Assembly (NCBI GenBank): GCA_964446585.1
Contig: CAYUPI010000020.1
Location: 32,119-96,118, forward strand
Direction of reading: 5' to 3'
DNA length: 64,000 nucleotides
Source of the DNA: CAYUPI01 sp964446585
GTDB lineage: Bacteria; Verrucomicrobiota; Verrucomicrobiia; Limisphaerales; UBA8199
The notes below the pieces were generated by a model. It had not been told where the DNA came from. It worked only from the letters and a program-made list of their open reading frames with translations, and made no database searches. This document shows, in pieces, positions 44,197-52,359 of the stretch. The number at the start of each line of letters is the position of its first letter. Position 1 is the stretch's first letter. The position numbers and the translations under genes were made by a program.

Positions 44197-45786
44197 TTGA
44201 ATCCTGCTCCTCCGCGCTTGCTCTCAGACCTGCTCTCCGCCGTGGCAAACCGCCTGCCGGATAAAGAGGCCCTGGTTTTCAATGATGAGCGCGTTTCATG
44301 GGCCAAGTTCGATCAGCGCGTCGATTACCTGGCCAAGGCGTTTCTGGAGCTGGGTATTCGACGCGGCGATCGCATCGGCATCATTTGCACGACTCGGCCG
44401 GAGTATGTTTACACCTACCTGGCCGCCGCCCGGATTGGCGCGATCCTCGTAGGTTTTAGCGTCCTCTACACTTCTCCTGAAGTGATGCGTCTGGCGCAGT
44501 TGACCAAGCCAACCGCCCTCATTGTCCTGGGCCAGGTAAAGGACAAGAAGCTTGCGGAGACGTTGAAACCGTTGGTGAAATCGCTTCCTTTCATTAGACA
44601 TTTCATTGTTATCGGAGGCGGCTGCCCATCGAGCGGGCTCGCGTTCGAGGAGTTAATCGCGGCGGATCGACCTGCTCAGACTGCTGCGCTAGCTTCGCGC
44701 AAAGCCGAGCTGGACGAGAATGACGGCGTGCTGATCGTCTTTACTTCGGGCTCGACCGGATTGCCCAAGGGCGCGGTTCTAACTCACAAGAACATCATCG
44801 ACAACATCACCGTTCAGACACGCCAATTCGGCGCGCGCGAAATCGACCGCAGCCTGCTGCACATGCCGATGAACCATGTCGCCGGAGCGACCGAGGGCGT
44901 GGTCCCCGCCCTTATGATCGGCGCAACGCTGGTCTGCATGGATCATTTTCATCCCGTGCACACGCTGCAAATGGTAGAGCGCGAACGCATCACCGGCTTG
45001 GGCCAGGTTCCTACCATGTTTATTATGGAGTTGGGTCTTCCGAACTTCACCGACTTCAATCTCACCTCTTTGCGCCGAGTGATCGTCGGCGGCGCCGCGA
45101 CGCCTCCCGCCGTGATGGAAAAGATCCAAAACATAGCGCCCGATCTCACCGTGCTCACCGGCTATGGGATGACCGAAACGACCGGCTTTATTACCTACAC
45201 CTCCCCCGAGGATGATCTCGATACTGTCAGCCGGACGGTCGGCAAAGCAGCGCCCGAGTTTCAGCTCCGCATCGTGGACGACCAGCGCCGCCTAGTGGCC
45301 AAAGGCGAGGTCGGTGAGGTCGCCATTCGCGGCACGTGCGTCATGAAGGAATATTTTGAAAACCCGTTAGAGACCGCGGCGGCGATCGATGCCGACGGTT
45401 GGTTTTACACCGGCGATCAGGGTTGGCTGGACCGCCGCGACTACCTCACCCTGGTAGGCCGCAAGAAGGAAATGTTCATCACGGGCGGCTATAATGTTTA
45501 TCCGCGCGAAATCGAGGAACACATCAGCGCCCATCCTAAAGTCGCCATCGTGGCAGTCCTTGGTACCAAGGACGATATTCTGGGCGAAGTTGGCACGGCG
45601 CACATCGTCCCACGAACAAGTGCACGACTCAGCGTCGAAGAGCTGAAGACACATTGCCAACAGGGGCTGGCGGAATACAAAATTCCCCGGCACTTCGTGT
45701 TTCGAGAGCAACTGCCGCTCACTCTGATTGGCAAGGTGGACAAGATGAAGCTTCGCAACGAACTGGGAGGAAAACTCGAGAGCTGA
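44197..45786 (+). CDS. AMP-forming acyl-CoA synthetase/ligase
   Basis: Activates a carboxylic acid to acyl-CoA. Motifs: FTSGSTGLPKGAVLTHKN (P-loop-like A3), GYGMTETTGFITY (A5), WFYTGDQGWLDRRDYLTLVGRKKEMFI-type A7/A8 hinge (GWFYTGD; GRKKEM), and a C-terminal Lys in LIGKVDKMKL (A10). Length 529 is normal. The first usable start is TTG at 44197; there is no clear ribosome-binding site, and 44218 is an alternative. The stop overlaps the following enoyl-CoA hydratase start by 1 bp (TGATG), so the two act in one acyl-CoA pathway, such as aromatic or fatty acid degradation. Confidence 0.9.
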   Translation: MNPAPPRLLSDLLSAVANRLPDKEALVFNDERVSWAKFDQRVDYLAKAFLELGIRRGDRIGIICTTRPEYVYTYLAAARIGAILVGFSVLYTSPEVMRLAQLTKPTALIVLGQVKDKKLAETLKPLVKSLPFIRHFIVIGGGCPSSGLAFEELIAADRPAQTAALASRKAELDENDGVLIVFTSGSTGLPKGAVLTHKNIIDNITVQTRQFGAREIDRSLLHMPMNHVAGATEGVVPALMIGATLVCMDHFHPVHTLQMVERERITGLGQVPTMFIMELGLPNFTDFNLTSLRRVIVGGAATPPAVMEKIQNIAPDLTVLTGYGMTETTGFITYTSPEDDLDTVSRTVGKAAPEFQLRIVDDQRRLVAKGEVGEVAIRGTCVMKEYFENPLETAAAIDADGWFYTGDQGWLDRRDYLTLVGRKKEMFITGGYNVYPREIEEHISAHPKVAIVAVLGTKDDILGEVGTAHIVPRTSARLSVEELKTHCQQGLAEYKIPRHFVFREQLPLTLIGKVDKMKLRNELGGKLES

Positions 45787-46529
45787 TGAAGAATCTTGAA
45801 CTGCAAATCAAAGGCCCCGCCGCCTGGGTTTGGTTGAATCGGCCTCAGAAGTTGAATGTGATCGATCCAACGACTTTGCAGGGAATTCGGCAGGCGATTG
45901 ATGCTGCGGATAGGAATGAGTCCATTCGCGTTATCGTTCTTGCCGGTCGCGGTCGTGTGTTCTGCGCCGGCTTTGACGTATCTTCAATGCTCGAACTGAC
46001 GCCGCATGCCGTCGCCCATGACCTCGACGATGTGGGCGCAGTTTTCGACGCAATCGAAACGTGCCCCAAACCGGTGATTGCGGCCATCGATGGGCCGGCG
46101 ATGGGCGGCGGGTTGTTGCTGGCGCTGCTGTCCGATTTTCGGCTGGCGTCCCCCCGGGCAAGCTTCGGCGCGCCGGAGGTCAAGATTGGAATCTTTCCTT
46201 CGTTGGATTTGATCCCGCGGCTGGAGCGTCTTGTCGGCCTCGGCGCCGCCAAGAGCCTGGTGCTCACAGGTGAACCGATAGATGCCGTCGAAGCGCACCG
46301 GCTCGGGCTGGTCTCCCGCATTAGCCCACCCGAGATGTTGTATGCCGAGGCAGAAAAACTCGTCGAGCGACTGGCCGCTTTACCACCTCTCGCACTGAGA
46401 CTTTGCAAGGCGGCGCTTTACGCTGAGCGATTTCCTAATTATTCGGCTTGGGAGAAGGAGCAATTTATTGCCTGCTGGGCGTCGCCTGAACGGGAAGCGG
46501 CCATGCGTGCTTTCTTGAAGTCCAGGTGA
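45786..46529 (+). CDS. Enoyl-CoA hydratase/isomerase family protein
   Basis: A 247-residue crotonase. The oxyanion-hole segments are FCAGFDVSSML and the glycine-rich AIDGPAMGGGLLLALLSDFRLAS. FGAPEVKIGIFPSLD and GLVSRISPPEM continue the fold. Catalytic Glu at the usual position in FGAPEVKIG is present; the second Glu is not obvious. The ATG overlaps the stop of the ligase gene, giving coupled translation. The open frame extends upstream inside the ligase gene in another frame, but family similarity begins here. Confidence 0.9.
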   Translation: MKNLELQIKGPAAWVWLNRPQKLNVIDPTTLQGIRQAIDAADRNESIRVIVLAGRGRVFCAGFDVSSMLELTPHAVAHDLDDVGAVFDAIETCPKPVIAAIDGPAMGGGLLLALLSDFRLASPRASFGAPEVKIGIFPSLDLIPRLERLVGLGAAKSLVLTGEPIDAVEAHRLGLVSRISPPEMLYAEAEKLVERLAALPPLALRLCKAALYAERFPNYSAWEKEQFIACWASPEREAAMRAFLKSR

Positions 46530-46543
46530 AGGGGGAATCAAGT

Positions 46544-47794
46544 TCATGAAGCCGCAGCCGCCGGCATCAAAAATGCCTCGTCGCCTTGTGAAAACTTCAT
46601 AAGGCTCAGAATGGGATCAACGCCGATGGCGACATCGCGCGCAATGATGCCATTCTCATCAACCAGGTAAGCGATAGGAGTCGCGAACATGGCGTAGAGC
46701 CGTGAGATTTCCCATTGCTGCTGCAAGATGATGGGGAAGGTCAGCCTGTGCTCTTGCACCTTGGCTCGGTTTTCCTTCGGCTCGCCACGGCTGATCATCA
46801 CCACTTGAGTCCCGGAATGCGCTCGGTGGAATTCCTCCAGTTCCGGCGCCAGGGCCTGACACGGACCACAATTCGGATCAGAGAACGCGAGCAGCAATCG
46901 TTTGCCTCTCAAGTCGGACAGTGCCAGTTCGCCGCGCCCGTCCAACCGTGGCAAACGAAACTCGGGTGCTGGAGTGCCGGCCTTCAGACCGTCGCGCTTG
47001 ATCTTGCTGCGCGCCACCGAGCGGTTGCTGAAACGACCGGCTCGACTATCGAGTTCGCTGATGTCGGCAACCGAAGCATTCCGCTCCATTTCTGCTTTCT
47101 GCTTTCTACTTTCTCTTTTTCCCTCCGCCAGCGCCAACAACGCGTCAGCACCAACAGCAAGTCCGCTGGCGATCTTTCCATTAGCATCAATCAGGTAGCC
47201 GGTTGGGGTGCCATTAGCTTGATAAGCCGACGCGACCTCCATCTCCTTCTGGAGGAGTATCGGACCAGCCACCTTGTTTTCAATGAAGAAACGCCGATTT
47301 TTCTCGGCGTCGCCGGTGGTGAGGATGATGAGGCGCGGAAACTCATCCGATGATGCACCGCCCGCACCTTGGAGTGCGCCGGCGATGACGGCGCTTTTCA
47401 CTAGACCTCCACTTCCCCCCTCGAGATCCAACGCGGCGCCGCGCTCCGCTTGTCGCCGCACTCCATAAACCGCCACCAGCTTCGGCGCCAGGTCACGACA
47501 AAAGCCGCACTCCGGATTGAAGAAGAGCAAAAGCACCGGCTGGCCAAGGAATTGCGACAGCGACTTATGTTCACCGGTTAGATCGGGCAACTCAAATGCC
47601 GGCGCTTCGCTGCCGATTGGCAAACCTTCAGGCTCGTCCGTTTTCCAGAACTCCAGCTCATTGAGTCGTTTTTCGAGTTCATCCAAGCGCAGGAGAATGC
47701 GCCCGTTCTGACGCAAAAGTTGCCAGCCGAGCCAGCAGCCAATGGCGATGAACACGCCAAGCAAGGCGATGGCAATCAAAACCGACGTGGTCAC
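46544..47794 (-). CDS. Membrane-anchored protein with two thioredoxin-like (AhpC/TSA, TlpA-type) domains
   Basis: A transmembrane anchor (VLIAIALLGVFIAIGCWLGW) and a short coil precede domain 1 with PECGFCRDL (Cys96, Cys99) and domain 2 with PNCGPCQAL near residue 318. Both are followed by cis-Pro segments (NGTPTGYLID; FATPIAYLVD). The linker has a microsatellite-encoded run (KRESRKQKAEMER). It would act in disulfide exchange outside the cytoplasmic membrane. Position next to the Cys-rich Tat-leader array is suggestive, since those cargoes would need oxidants or reductants. Confidence 0.85.
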   Translation of the reverse strand: MTTSVLIAIALLGVFIAIGCWLGWQLLRQNGRILLRLDELEKRLNELEFWKTDEPEGLPIGSEAPAFELPDLTGEHKSLSQFLGQPVLLLFFNPECGFCRDLAPKLVAVYGVRRQAERGAALDLEGGSGGLVKSAVIAGALQGAGGASSDEFPRLIILTTGDAEKNRRFFIENKVAGPILLQKEMEVASAYQANGTPTGYLIDANGKIASGLAVGADALLALAEGKRESRKQKAEMERNASVADISELDSRAGRFSNRSVARSKIKRDGLKAGTPAPEFRLPRLDGRGELALSDLRGKRLLLAFSDPNCGPCQALAPELEEFHRAHSGTQVVMISRGEPKENRAKVQEHRLTFPIILQQQWEISRLYAMFATPIAYLVDENGIIARDVAIGVDPILSLMKFSQGDEAFLMPAAAAS

Positions 47795-47900
47795 GGGCGG
47801 AGTATCCTCAAGTACATTACGAAAACCAACCGGATTCTGACACCCGCTATGGAGGTGCCAATGCTTCTTTTCGTGTGCATTTGGCTTGTGGTTGCCTCGA

Positions 47901-48006
47901 CCGCGGATTGCACGCGTTCCCCGTCTTATCCGTGGAACGTTTGCACACTTTTACGCTCCGTCGCGCGAACGGCCATTCATCCGTGTCATCTCAGCAATCC
48001 GTGGTT
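47901..48006. repeat. CCGTG/CACGG-type inverted repeat, copy 1
   Basis: CCGCGGATTGCACGCG at the left end and ATCCGTGTCATC...AATCCGTGGTT at the right end form an imperfect inverted repeat. The same ATCCGTGKNATCC core recurs at 56327-56395 and 57169-57277. It fills part of the gap between the thioredoxin-like gene and the first Tat-leader gene. Confidence 0.6.
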
Positions 48007-48084
48007 CCATGCGCTTTTCTCAGTGTCCTGTCTCCGTTTTCTTTGTTTCCTTCTGTTACGGCATTCTGCGCTCTTGTTTGTTGT

Positions 48085-48294
48085 TCAATACCCGCAGTGG
48101 AACGAACAATATTCATAACAACTCACGTAATCGAGGTAGCGCGAACAGCCATAGCCAACCAACTTGCACTTACAATTGTAATGCCGGTTGCCGGCCTTCG
48201 CGTCGTTGGCCAGCCCTAAAGAGGCCAGCGCCAACCCGACGAGACCGACTCCGAACCTCTGCAGCGCGCCGCGGCGCGTGACGGATTGCGCCAT
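48085..48294 (-). pseudogene. Cys-rich Tat-leader miniprotein, unit 1, ancestral start codon lost
   Basis: The ancestral frame continues upstream as NDKFDELARG before MAQSVTRRGALQRFGVGLVG, but where the other copies have ATG this copy has TAG (48327-48325). Translation could start only at the internal ATG at 48294, leaving a short Tat leader MAQSVTRRGALQRFG. The mature part after AKA has six Cys spaced C-x-C-x6-C-x8-C-x3-C-x3-C and ends in CGY. It is the most distal gene of the array. The intact twin-Arg and cargo suggest either recent decay or use of the internal start. Confidence 0.7.
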
Positions 48295-48398
48295 TCCTCT
48301 GGCCAGTTCATCGAATTTGTCGTTCTAGCTTCCTCTTAGTCTTGGCTCTCTATCATATTCTTGCCTTCATGCCTGAGAAAGAAACAGGGATTGCTCCG

Positions 48399-49886
48399 TC
48401 AGTCACAGCCTGGACTGTTCAGGTGGCCCACCATCTCGGTGGCGGAGTTGAGCAGTGGTTCAGCCTCCGATAAATTGAGTATCCTGGCTTGAGTCAGAGC
48501 TCCTACTTCGTTGAGGAACGCGTGCAAAATATTGGCGGGGGTCATGCTATCCCCTCGGTTCAATTGCCGGTTTGCGGCATCCAGCTTGACCTTTAGCGAA
48601 TTGCCCAAACCCGGGCGGAGCGCCTGAGCTGCAACCAAACCGTCCACACGACCCAACAACAGCTCGAGCGATTGCGCCGGCGTGACAACGGTCCAGGACA
48701 ACTGCGCCGGAGTGGGGTCCGGGTTGCCCGCGTTGTCGATCGCGCGTGCTCGACAGACGTGCTCTCCGAGGGCAAGGTGGGAAAAGGTCACAGAGCTCGA
48801 GCAAGGCAGAAAGGTGCCGTCATCCAGGCTGTATTCGAACCCGGCGATACCAGATTCATCGGTGCCTGCGAACCTAAGCGTAATAGACTTCGAAAGCGTC
48901 GTGGTGCCAGCGGAGATCGTTTCACCGGCGCAGCCGGTGGCGGAGAGGATGGTAGTGTCAGGCGGGACAACCTCGATCTCAATGACGTAGCCACGAATGT
49001 AAAAATCGGGAAAACCAATTGATACGACATCAGAATCATTCCAACCTCGAAAAGGGAACCTTCCGATCACCAGGTAGTTCTCCTCGTCGTTTTCAATCCC
49101 AGTTGATGGATAATCATTTGGCTCTCCTGGGGCCCAACCGGCGTACCCATTGCCGCCGTTAGTACCGGGAATCGGACCTTCGTTATTCACCCACATCCAG
49201 CCATCTCCGGGCCGCAGTTGATTCGGGAGCTGGAATCCACCAACCCAGAACTGGTTGACTCGAAAAGGCGAGAACCCAATGTCCGGAACGAACGGCCCTC
49301 TAAGATTGTCCAGAAAGGTGTCTTCAGCCGCTGAAGCAATTGTTGCCAGGTGAGCGGGTTGCCCGTAGAAGACAGCGCTCTCGGTCAACGTTCGAGCCGC
49401 CTCCCATTCAATCCGCTCAGCGGCGACGAATCCGTACAGGTTACCCGTGGGCCCGCGCACTAACTGTCTTGCCAACGGCACAGCAGACGCCACGACCAGG
49501 CGGCCCGGTCCACTCACAACCGCGCCGCTGGAGTTTTCTACAGCTACTGCGTAGCTAGCCCCCGAATCGTTTGCTGTGAGCGCAGGAGTGCGGTACGTCG
49601 AATTGGTCGCCCCGCCGATCGCGCTCCCCTCTTTGAGCCACTGATACGTAAGCGCCTCCGCTGTGGGTTCGGTTAGAACGAAGAACAGAGCTGAGCTTCC
49701 GATCTCAACGAACGTATCCACCGGCGGTTGTCGAATCCGTGGCGCGTCGCCTGCAAAAGCCGCGTTCGCGACTCCCAGCAAGCTCAAGGCGGTTATCGCG
49801 AGGCCGACGCCGAATTTCTTCAGCGCCCCGCGGCGCGTGATGGATTGGGCCAAACCTTTGGCCAGTTCATCGAATTTATCGTTCAT
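48399..49886 (-). CDS. Tat-leader C-type-lectin-like secreted protein, unit 2
   Basis: The family leader (MNDKFDELAKGLAQSITRRG, then ALKKFGVGL) ends in AAFA. A roughly 85-residue Ig-like domain follows (YQWLKEGSAIGGATNS), then a C-type-lectin-like domain (WEAARTLTESAVFYGQPAHL, FWVGGFQLPN, WAPGEPND, ENDEENYLVIGRF) and a beta domain with two Cys (GCAGETISAG; GTFLPCSSS). The last 85 residues are helical (VDGLVAAQALRPG). Starting at the ATG with AAAGGAAAG before it gives 495 residues; an upstream ATG at 49910 is less likely. A large adhesin-like cargo on this leader shows the leader is not reserved for small peptides. Confidence 0.85.
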   Translation of the reverse strand: MNDKFDELAKGLAQSITRRGALKKFGVGLAITALSLLGVANAAFAGDAPRIRQPPVDTFVEIGSSALFFVLTEPTAEALTYQWLKEGSAIGGATNSTYRTPALTANDSGASYAVAVENSSGAVVSGPGRLVVASAVPLARQLVRGPTGNLYGFVAAERIEWEAARTLTESAVFYGQPAHLATIASAAEDTFLDNLRGPFVPDIGFSPFRVNQFWVGGFQLPNQLRPGDGWMWVNNEGPIPGTNGGNGYAGWAPGEPNDYPSTGIENDEENYLVIGRFPFRGWNDSDVVSIGFPDFYIRGYVIEIEVVPPDTTILSATGCAGETISAGTTTLSKSITLRFAGTDESGIAGFEYSLDDGTFLPCSSSVTFSHLALGEHVCRARAIDNAGNPDPTPAQLSWTVVTPAQSLELLLGRVDGLVAAQALRPGLGNSLKVKLDAANRQLNRGDSMTPANILHAFLNEVGALTQARILNLSEAEPLLNSATEMVGHLNSPGCD

Positions 49887-49913
49887 GACTTTCCTTTCGT
49901 ACTGGTTCATGTG

Positions 49914-50855
49914 TTACGGAAGTTTCTTTCGTGTCGAGACGTAGAGATCGTTGCCTCCGAAACCGCCCGGCCGGTCGGAGATGAGAATCAGAGTCAAACC
50001 GTCGTCCGATAGATAAGGGGCGCGATCGTTGAACTGCGTATTGATAGTGGCCCCCAGATTGACTGGCACGCACCATCTATCGCTCGTCGTTGGACGAGTA
50101 GAAACCCACAGATCAACTCCACCCAGGGAACCGGGCCGATCAGATACGAAGATCACTTCGAGCCCATCGCGGCGGAGTGTGGGATGTGTCTCGCGGTAGC
50201 GCGTGTCGAGCTCCGCGACTGTCACGGCGTCGCCGAACGCACCGTCCGCCCCCTGTGTGCTCTGGTAGATGTTCCAATCATCGCCGTCCCGGTCGAGTCT
50301 GGCGAAATATAGTGTGATGACGCCCGTTTGGGGGTCAATGAACATTGATGGATCGCCAGTATAATGGCTGGAGTTGACGCCTGGGCCCAGGTTCATCGGC
50401 AAGCTCCACCCGAAGTTGTTGTTGATGTCGCTTCGGAAGGCCGCATAGATCTGGAGGTGCTTGTCCCCGGACAGCCCGAGGCTGGAATACAACAAAGCGT
50501 GTCCATCCGGCGAGAGTTCCGGAGTGAATTCGGCGGAAGACGTGTTGATGTTCGGGCCAAGATTCCGAGCCGGTGCCCAGTCAGAATTTCGATTTGGCCG
50601 TTGCGCAACCCACAGGTCATAATCGCCGAAGCCGCGCGGTCGGTCGGAGACGAAGAAGATCGTCAAAAGATCGGCTGAAATGGCGGCGTGCCACTCATTG
50701 TTGGTCGTGTTGATCGATGGCCCCATGTTGACTGGCGTGGACCAGGCCGAGAATTGCTGGGCCTCAGTGGGACCGCACGTGAGCCAGATCGTAAGGGCTG
50801 CCGCACAAAGGGCGGCTGTGTAGTTATCGCTCAGTTCATCGAATTGGTCGTTCAT
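49914..50855 (-). CDS. Secreted PD40 (TolB-like) beta-propeller with a partial family leader, unit 3
   Basis: MNDQFDELS matches the leader start, then diverges to DNYTAALCAAALTIWLTCGPTE, an ordinary Sec-like signal; the twin-Arg segment is missing. The rest has repeated PD40 blades (ISADLLTIFFVSDRPRGFG, LSPDGHALLYSSLG, LRRDGLEVIFVSDRPGSLG, LSDDGLTLILISDRPGGFG) of a propeller that binds peptides or sugars. The ribosome-binding site AAAGGAAAG and MNDQFDEL are those of the array, so this is a hybrid: array 5' end fused to another secreted gene. Start at 50855 rather than the longer open frame. Confidence 0.85.
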   Translation of the reverse strand: MNDQFDELSDNYTAALCAAALTIWLTCGPTEAQQFSAWSTPVNMGPSINTTNNEWHAAISADLLTIFFVSDRPRGFGDYDLWVAQRPNRNSDWAPARNLGPNINTSSAEFTPELSPDGHALLYSSLGLSGDKHLQIYAAFRSDINNNFGWSLPMNLGPGVNSSHYTGDPSMFIDPQTGVITLYFARLDRDGDDWNIYQSTQGADGAFGDAVTVAELDTRYRETHPTLRRDGLEVIFVSDRPGSLGGVDLWVSTRPTTSDRWCVPVNLGATINTQFNDRAPYLSDDGLTLILISDRPGGFGGNDLYVSTRKKLP

Positions 50856-50899
50856 AACTTTCCTTTCGCTTTGTCTTGTCCTGCTTCCGGCTCGCTGCA

Positions 50900-51187
50900 T
50901 CAAAATCCGCCTGGGGAGGAGCAGGCACTTAAGCACAAGCTCGAGCAATTATCCACGCAAGCTGCGGTCGTGCAGCCGAAGGGCGGGGCACAACCGCCGC
51001 ACATGAGCTTGGCTTGCTTGCAGGCTTTTTTCCTGCTTCCGTTTCCGCTGCCGGCCTCTGCGCTGTCAGTAAGACCCAGTGCGGCCAAGGCGATCCCGGC
51101 AAGGCCGACACCGAATTTCTTCAGCGCCCCGCGGCGCGTGACGGATTGAGCCAGACCCTTGGCCAGTTCATCGAATTTGTCATTCGT
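50900..51187 (-). CDS. Cys-rich Tat-leader miniprotein, unit 4, with ACG in place of ATG
   Basis: The frame reads NDKFDELAKGLAQSVTRRGA then LKKFGVGLAG and matures after AEA. The mature part has eight Cys including the family core C-x2-C-x5-C-x4-C-x3-C-x3-C and an added C-x3-C. At the usual start the codon is ACG (51187-51185), with AGGAG four bases upstream. The overlapping ATG at 51183 is in another frame. The gene could use an ACG start, or be disabled. Coordinates assume ACG. Confidence 0.65.
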   Translation of the reverse strand, partial: TNDKFDELAKGLAQSVTRRGALKKFGVGLAGIALAALGLTDSAEAGSGNGSRKKACKQAKLMCGGCAPPFGCTTAACVDNCSSLCLSACSSPGGF

Positions 51188-51219
51188 AATTCTCCTCTTC
51201 TTGTGGATTGGTTTTCAAC

Positions 51220-51450
51220 TTATGGTCGCCTCCACCTAACGCAAACGCCGTAGAGGCACCTGTACTCTTGTTTCACACCGCCGGGGCAGTCAGCGTCCGA
51301 GGAACAGCGCCGGCCCGCTTCTGCCTTGTTCGCCAGCCCGAGCGAGGCCAGAGAGAGGCCCGCGAGGCCGACGCCGAACTTCTTCAACGCCCCGCGGCGC
51401 GTGACGGATCGGGCCAAGCCTTTGGCTAGTTCATCGAATTTGTCGTTCAC
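51220..51450 (-). CDS. Tat-leader miniprotein with a knottin-like four-Cys cargo, unit 5
   Basis: The start is GTG at 51450 (VNDKFDELAKGLARSVTRRG), not ATG as in most paralogues, with the family ribosome-binding site. After AEA the cargo GRRCSSDADCPGGVKQEYRC continues LYGVCVRWRRP and has four Cys spaced x5, x9, x4. This is a different pattern from the six-Cys family and recalls small extracellular knot or Dickkopf-like modules (CSSDADCPGG). Thus the same leader carries unrelated folds. It lies 32 bp upstream of unit 4. Confidence 0.8.
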   Translation of the reverse strand: MNDKFDELAKGLARSVTRRGALKKFGVGLAGLSLASLGLANKAEAGRRCSSDADCPGGVKQEYRCLYGVCVRWRRP

Positions 51451-51479
51451 AACTTTCCTTTTGTGGTGTTGCTTTAATC

Positions 51480-51740
51480 CTAGAATCCGTCCGGGCAACT
51501 GGCGGTGCAACCGGCCACGCAGCCGTACCAGTCGCTAGTGCCTTTGCCATAGATCTTGGCGCAGGAATTTTCGCACTTTTTGACGCACCCGCGGTGTCCA
51601 AAGCCTGCCTCAGCCCTATTCGCCAGTCCGAAGCAGGCCAGTGTGATGCCCGCGAGGCCGAGGCCGAATTTCTTCAGCGCACCGCGGCGCGTAACCGATT
51701 GGGCCAGGCCCTTGGCCAGTTCATCGAATTTGTCGTTCAT
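51480..51740 (-). CDS. Cys-rich Tat-leader miniprotein, unit 6
   Basis: 86 residues: leader MNDKFDELAKGLAQSVTRRG continuing ALKKFGLGLAGITLACFGLA and AEA, then GFGHRGCVKKCENSCAKIYG and a tail ending CTASCPDGF. The six Cys fall in two C-x3-C-x3-C blocks, 13 residues apart, a symmetrical variant of the family pattern and like a two-helix hairpin. A conserved upstream segment shared with unit 22 (51797-51835) suggests that this gene begins its own transcript. Confidence 0.85.
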   Translation of the reverse strand: MNDKFDELAKGLAQSVTRRGALKKFGLGLAGITLACFGLANRAEAGFGHRGCVKKCENSCAKIYGKGTSDWYGCVAGCTASCPDGF

Positions 51741-51796
51741 AACTTTCCCTTCGATTTTGGTTCCAGGTTAATGGTTGCGCTTCTTGCGCTCCCTAC

Positions 51797-51835
51797 TTTG
51801 CTACCGGAAACCGAGCCCGCGATTACAATAAATGG
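51797..51835 (-). promoter_or_regulatory. Upstream segment shared with unit 22, promoter candidate
   Basis: 29 of 39 positions are identical to 59406-59444. In the gene direction both read CATTnnTTGTAATC...TTnCGGTAGCAAAG. TTGTAA and TAGCAA, 19 bp apart, could be -35 and -10 elements. It ends 56 bp before the start of unit 6. Conservation outside coding sequence, at the heads of two array segments, argues for function or for descent from one duplicated promoter. Confidence 0.45.
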
Positions 51836-51956
51836 GCACTTTTTTTCTCAAGGCGTTAAAGGACCTCGAAGGCGAGAGATGCCAGACGACCAGTGCCAGC
51901 GAGTTCCGTCCTGAACCAGGGATCCAGCCCCTGGCAGGCGGGTTGGCATGCGAAAT

Positions 51957-52010
51957 TGGTGCAAAGTGGTGCAAGGTAGTGCAAACCACCGCAAACTGGT
52001 TGCGAGTTCA
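51957..52010. repeat. Direct repeats with 10-bp period
   Basis: GGTGCAAAGT, GGTGCAAGGT, AGTGCAAACC, ACCGCAAACT follow one another, so the GTGCAA core recurs once per helical turn. The position is about 160 bp upstream of the shared promoter-like segment of unit 6. Helically phased repeats may bind an activator or curve DNA. Confidence 0.5.
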
Positions 52011-52210
52011 GCCTGAAGTGGCGAAGCTCCAGCGTGTCCAGGGGAACCGCATTTCAAAGCTTGTTCTTTCACGAGGAAATGTTCGACCCATCGAAGTAAG
52101 AAATCTTCCTCATGAATTCACGTTTTTATTAGGAAGCCCATCCGTTTCCTCTGGTTTCTCCGGTAGAGCGTCGCTTCCATGGTCTCGACTTCATCTCGTC
52201 GGCCAGATTC

Positions 52211-52282
52211 TCAGTTCCGCGCGCCGCGGCGTGTGACCGATTGGGCCAATCCCTTGGCCAGTCCATCGAATTTGTTGCTCAT
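52211..52282 (-). pseudogene. Truncated Tat-leader relic, unit 7
   Basis: MSNKFDGLAKGLAQSVTRRG then ARN and stop. The leader and its ribosome-binding site are intact, but the sequence breaks inside GALKKFG and continues into unrelated DNA. No Cys-rich cargo follows. The break shows a deletion or recombination inside the leader, the kind of event that could swap cargoes. Confidence 0.85.
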
Positions 52283-52359
52283 AGTTTTCCTTTCGCTTTC
52301 GGTTCGTTTTCGTTTTGGTGTTCGAGGAACCCGAGCGCTCCCCGAACTGGCCAAACCCT

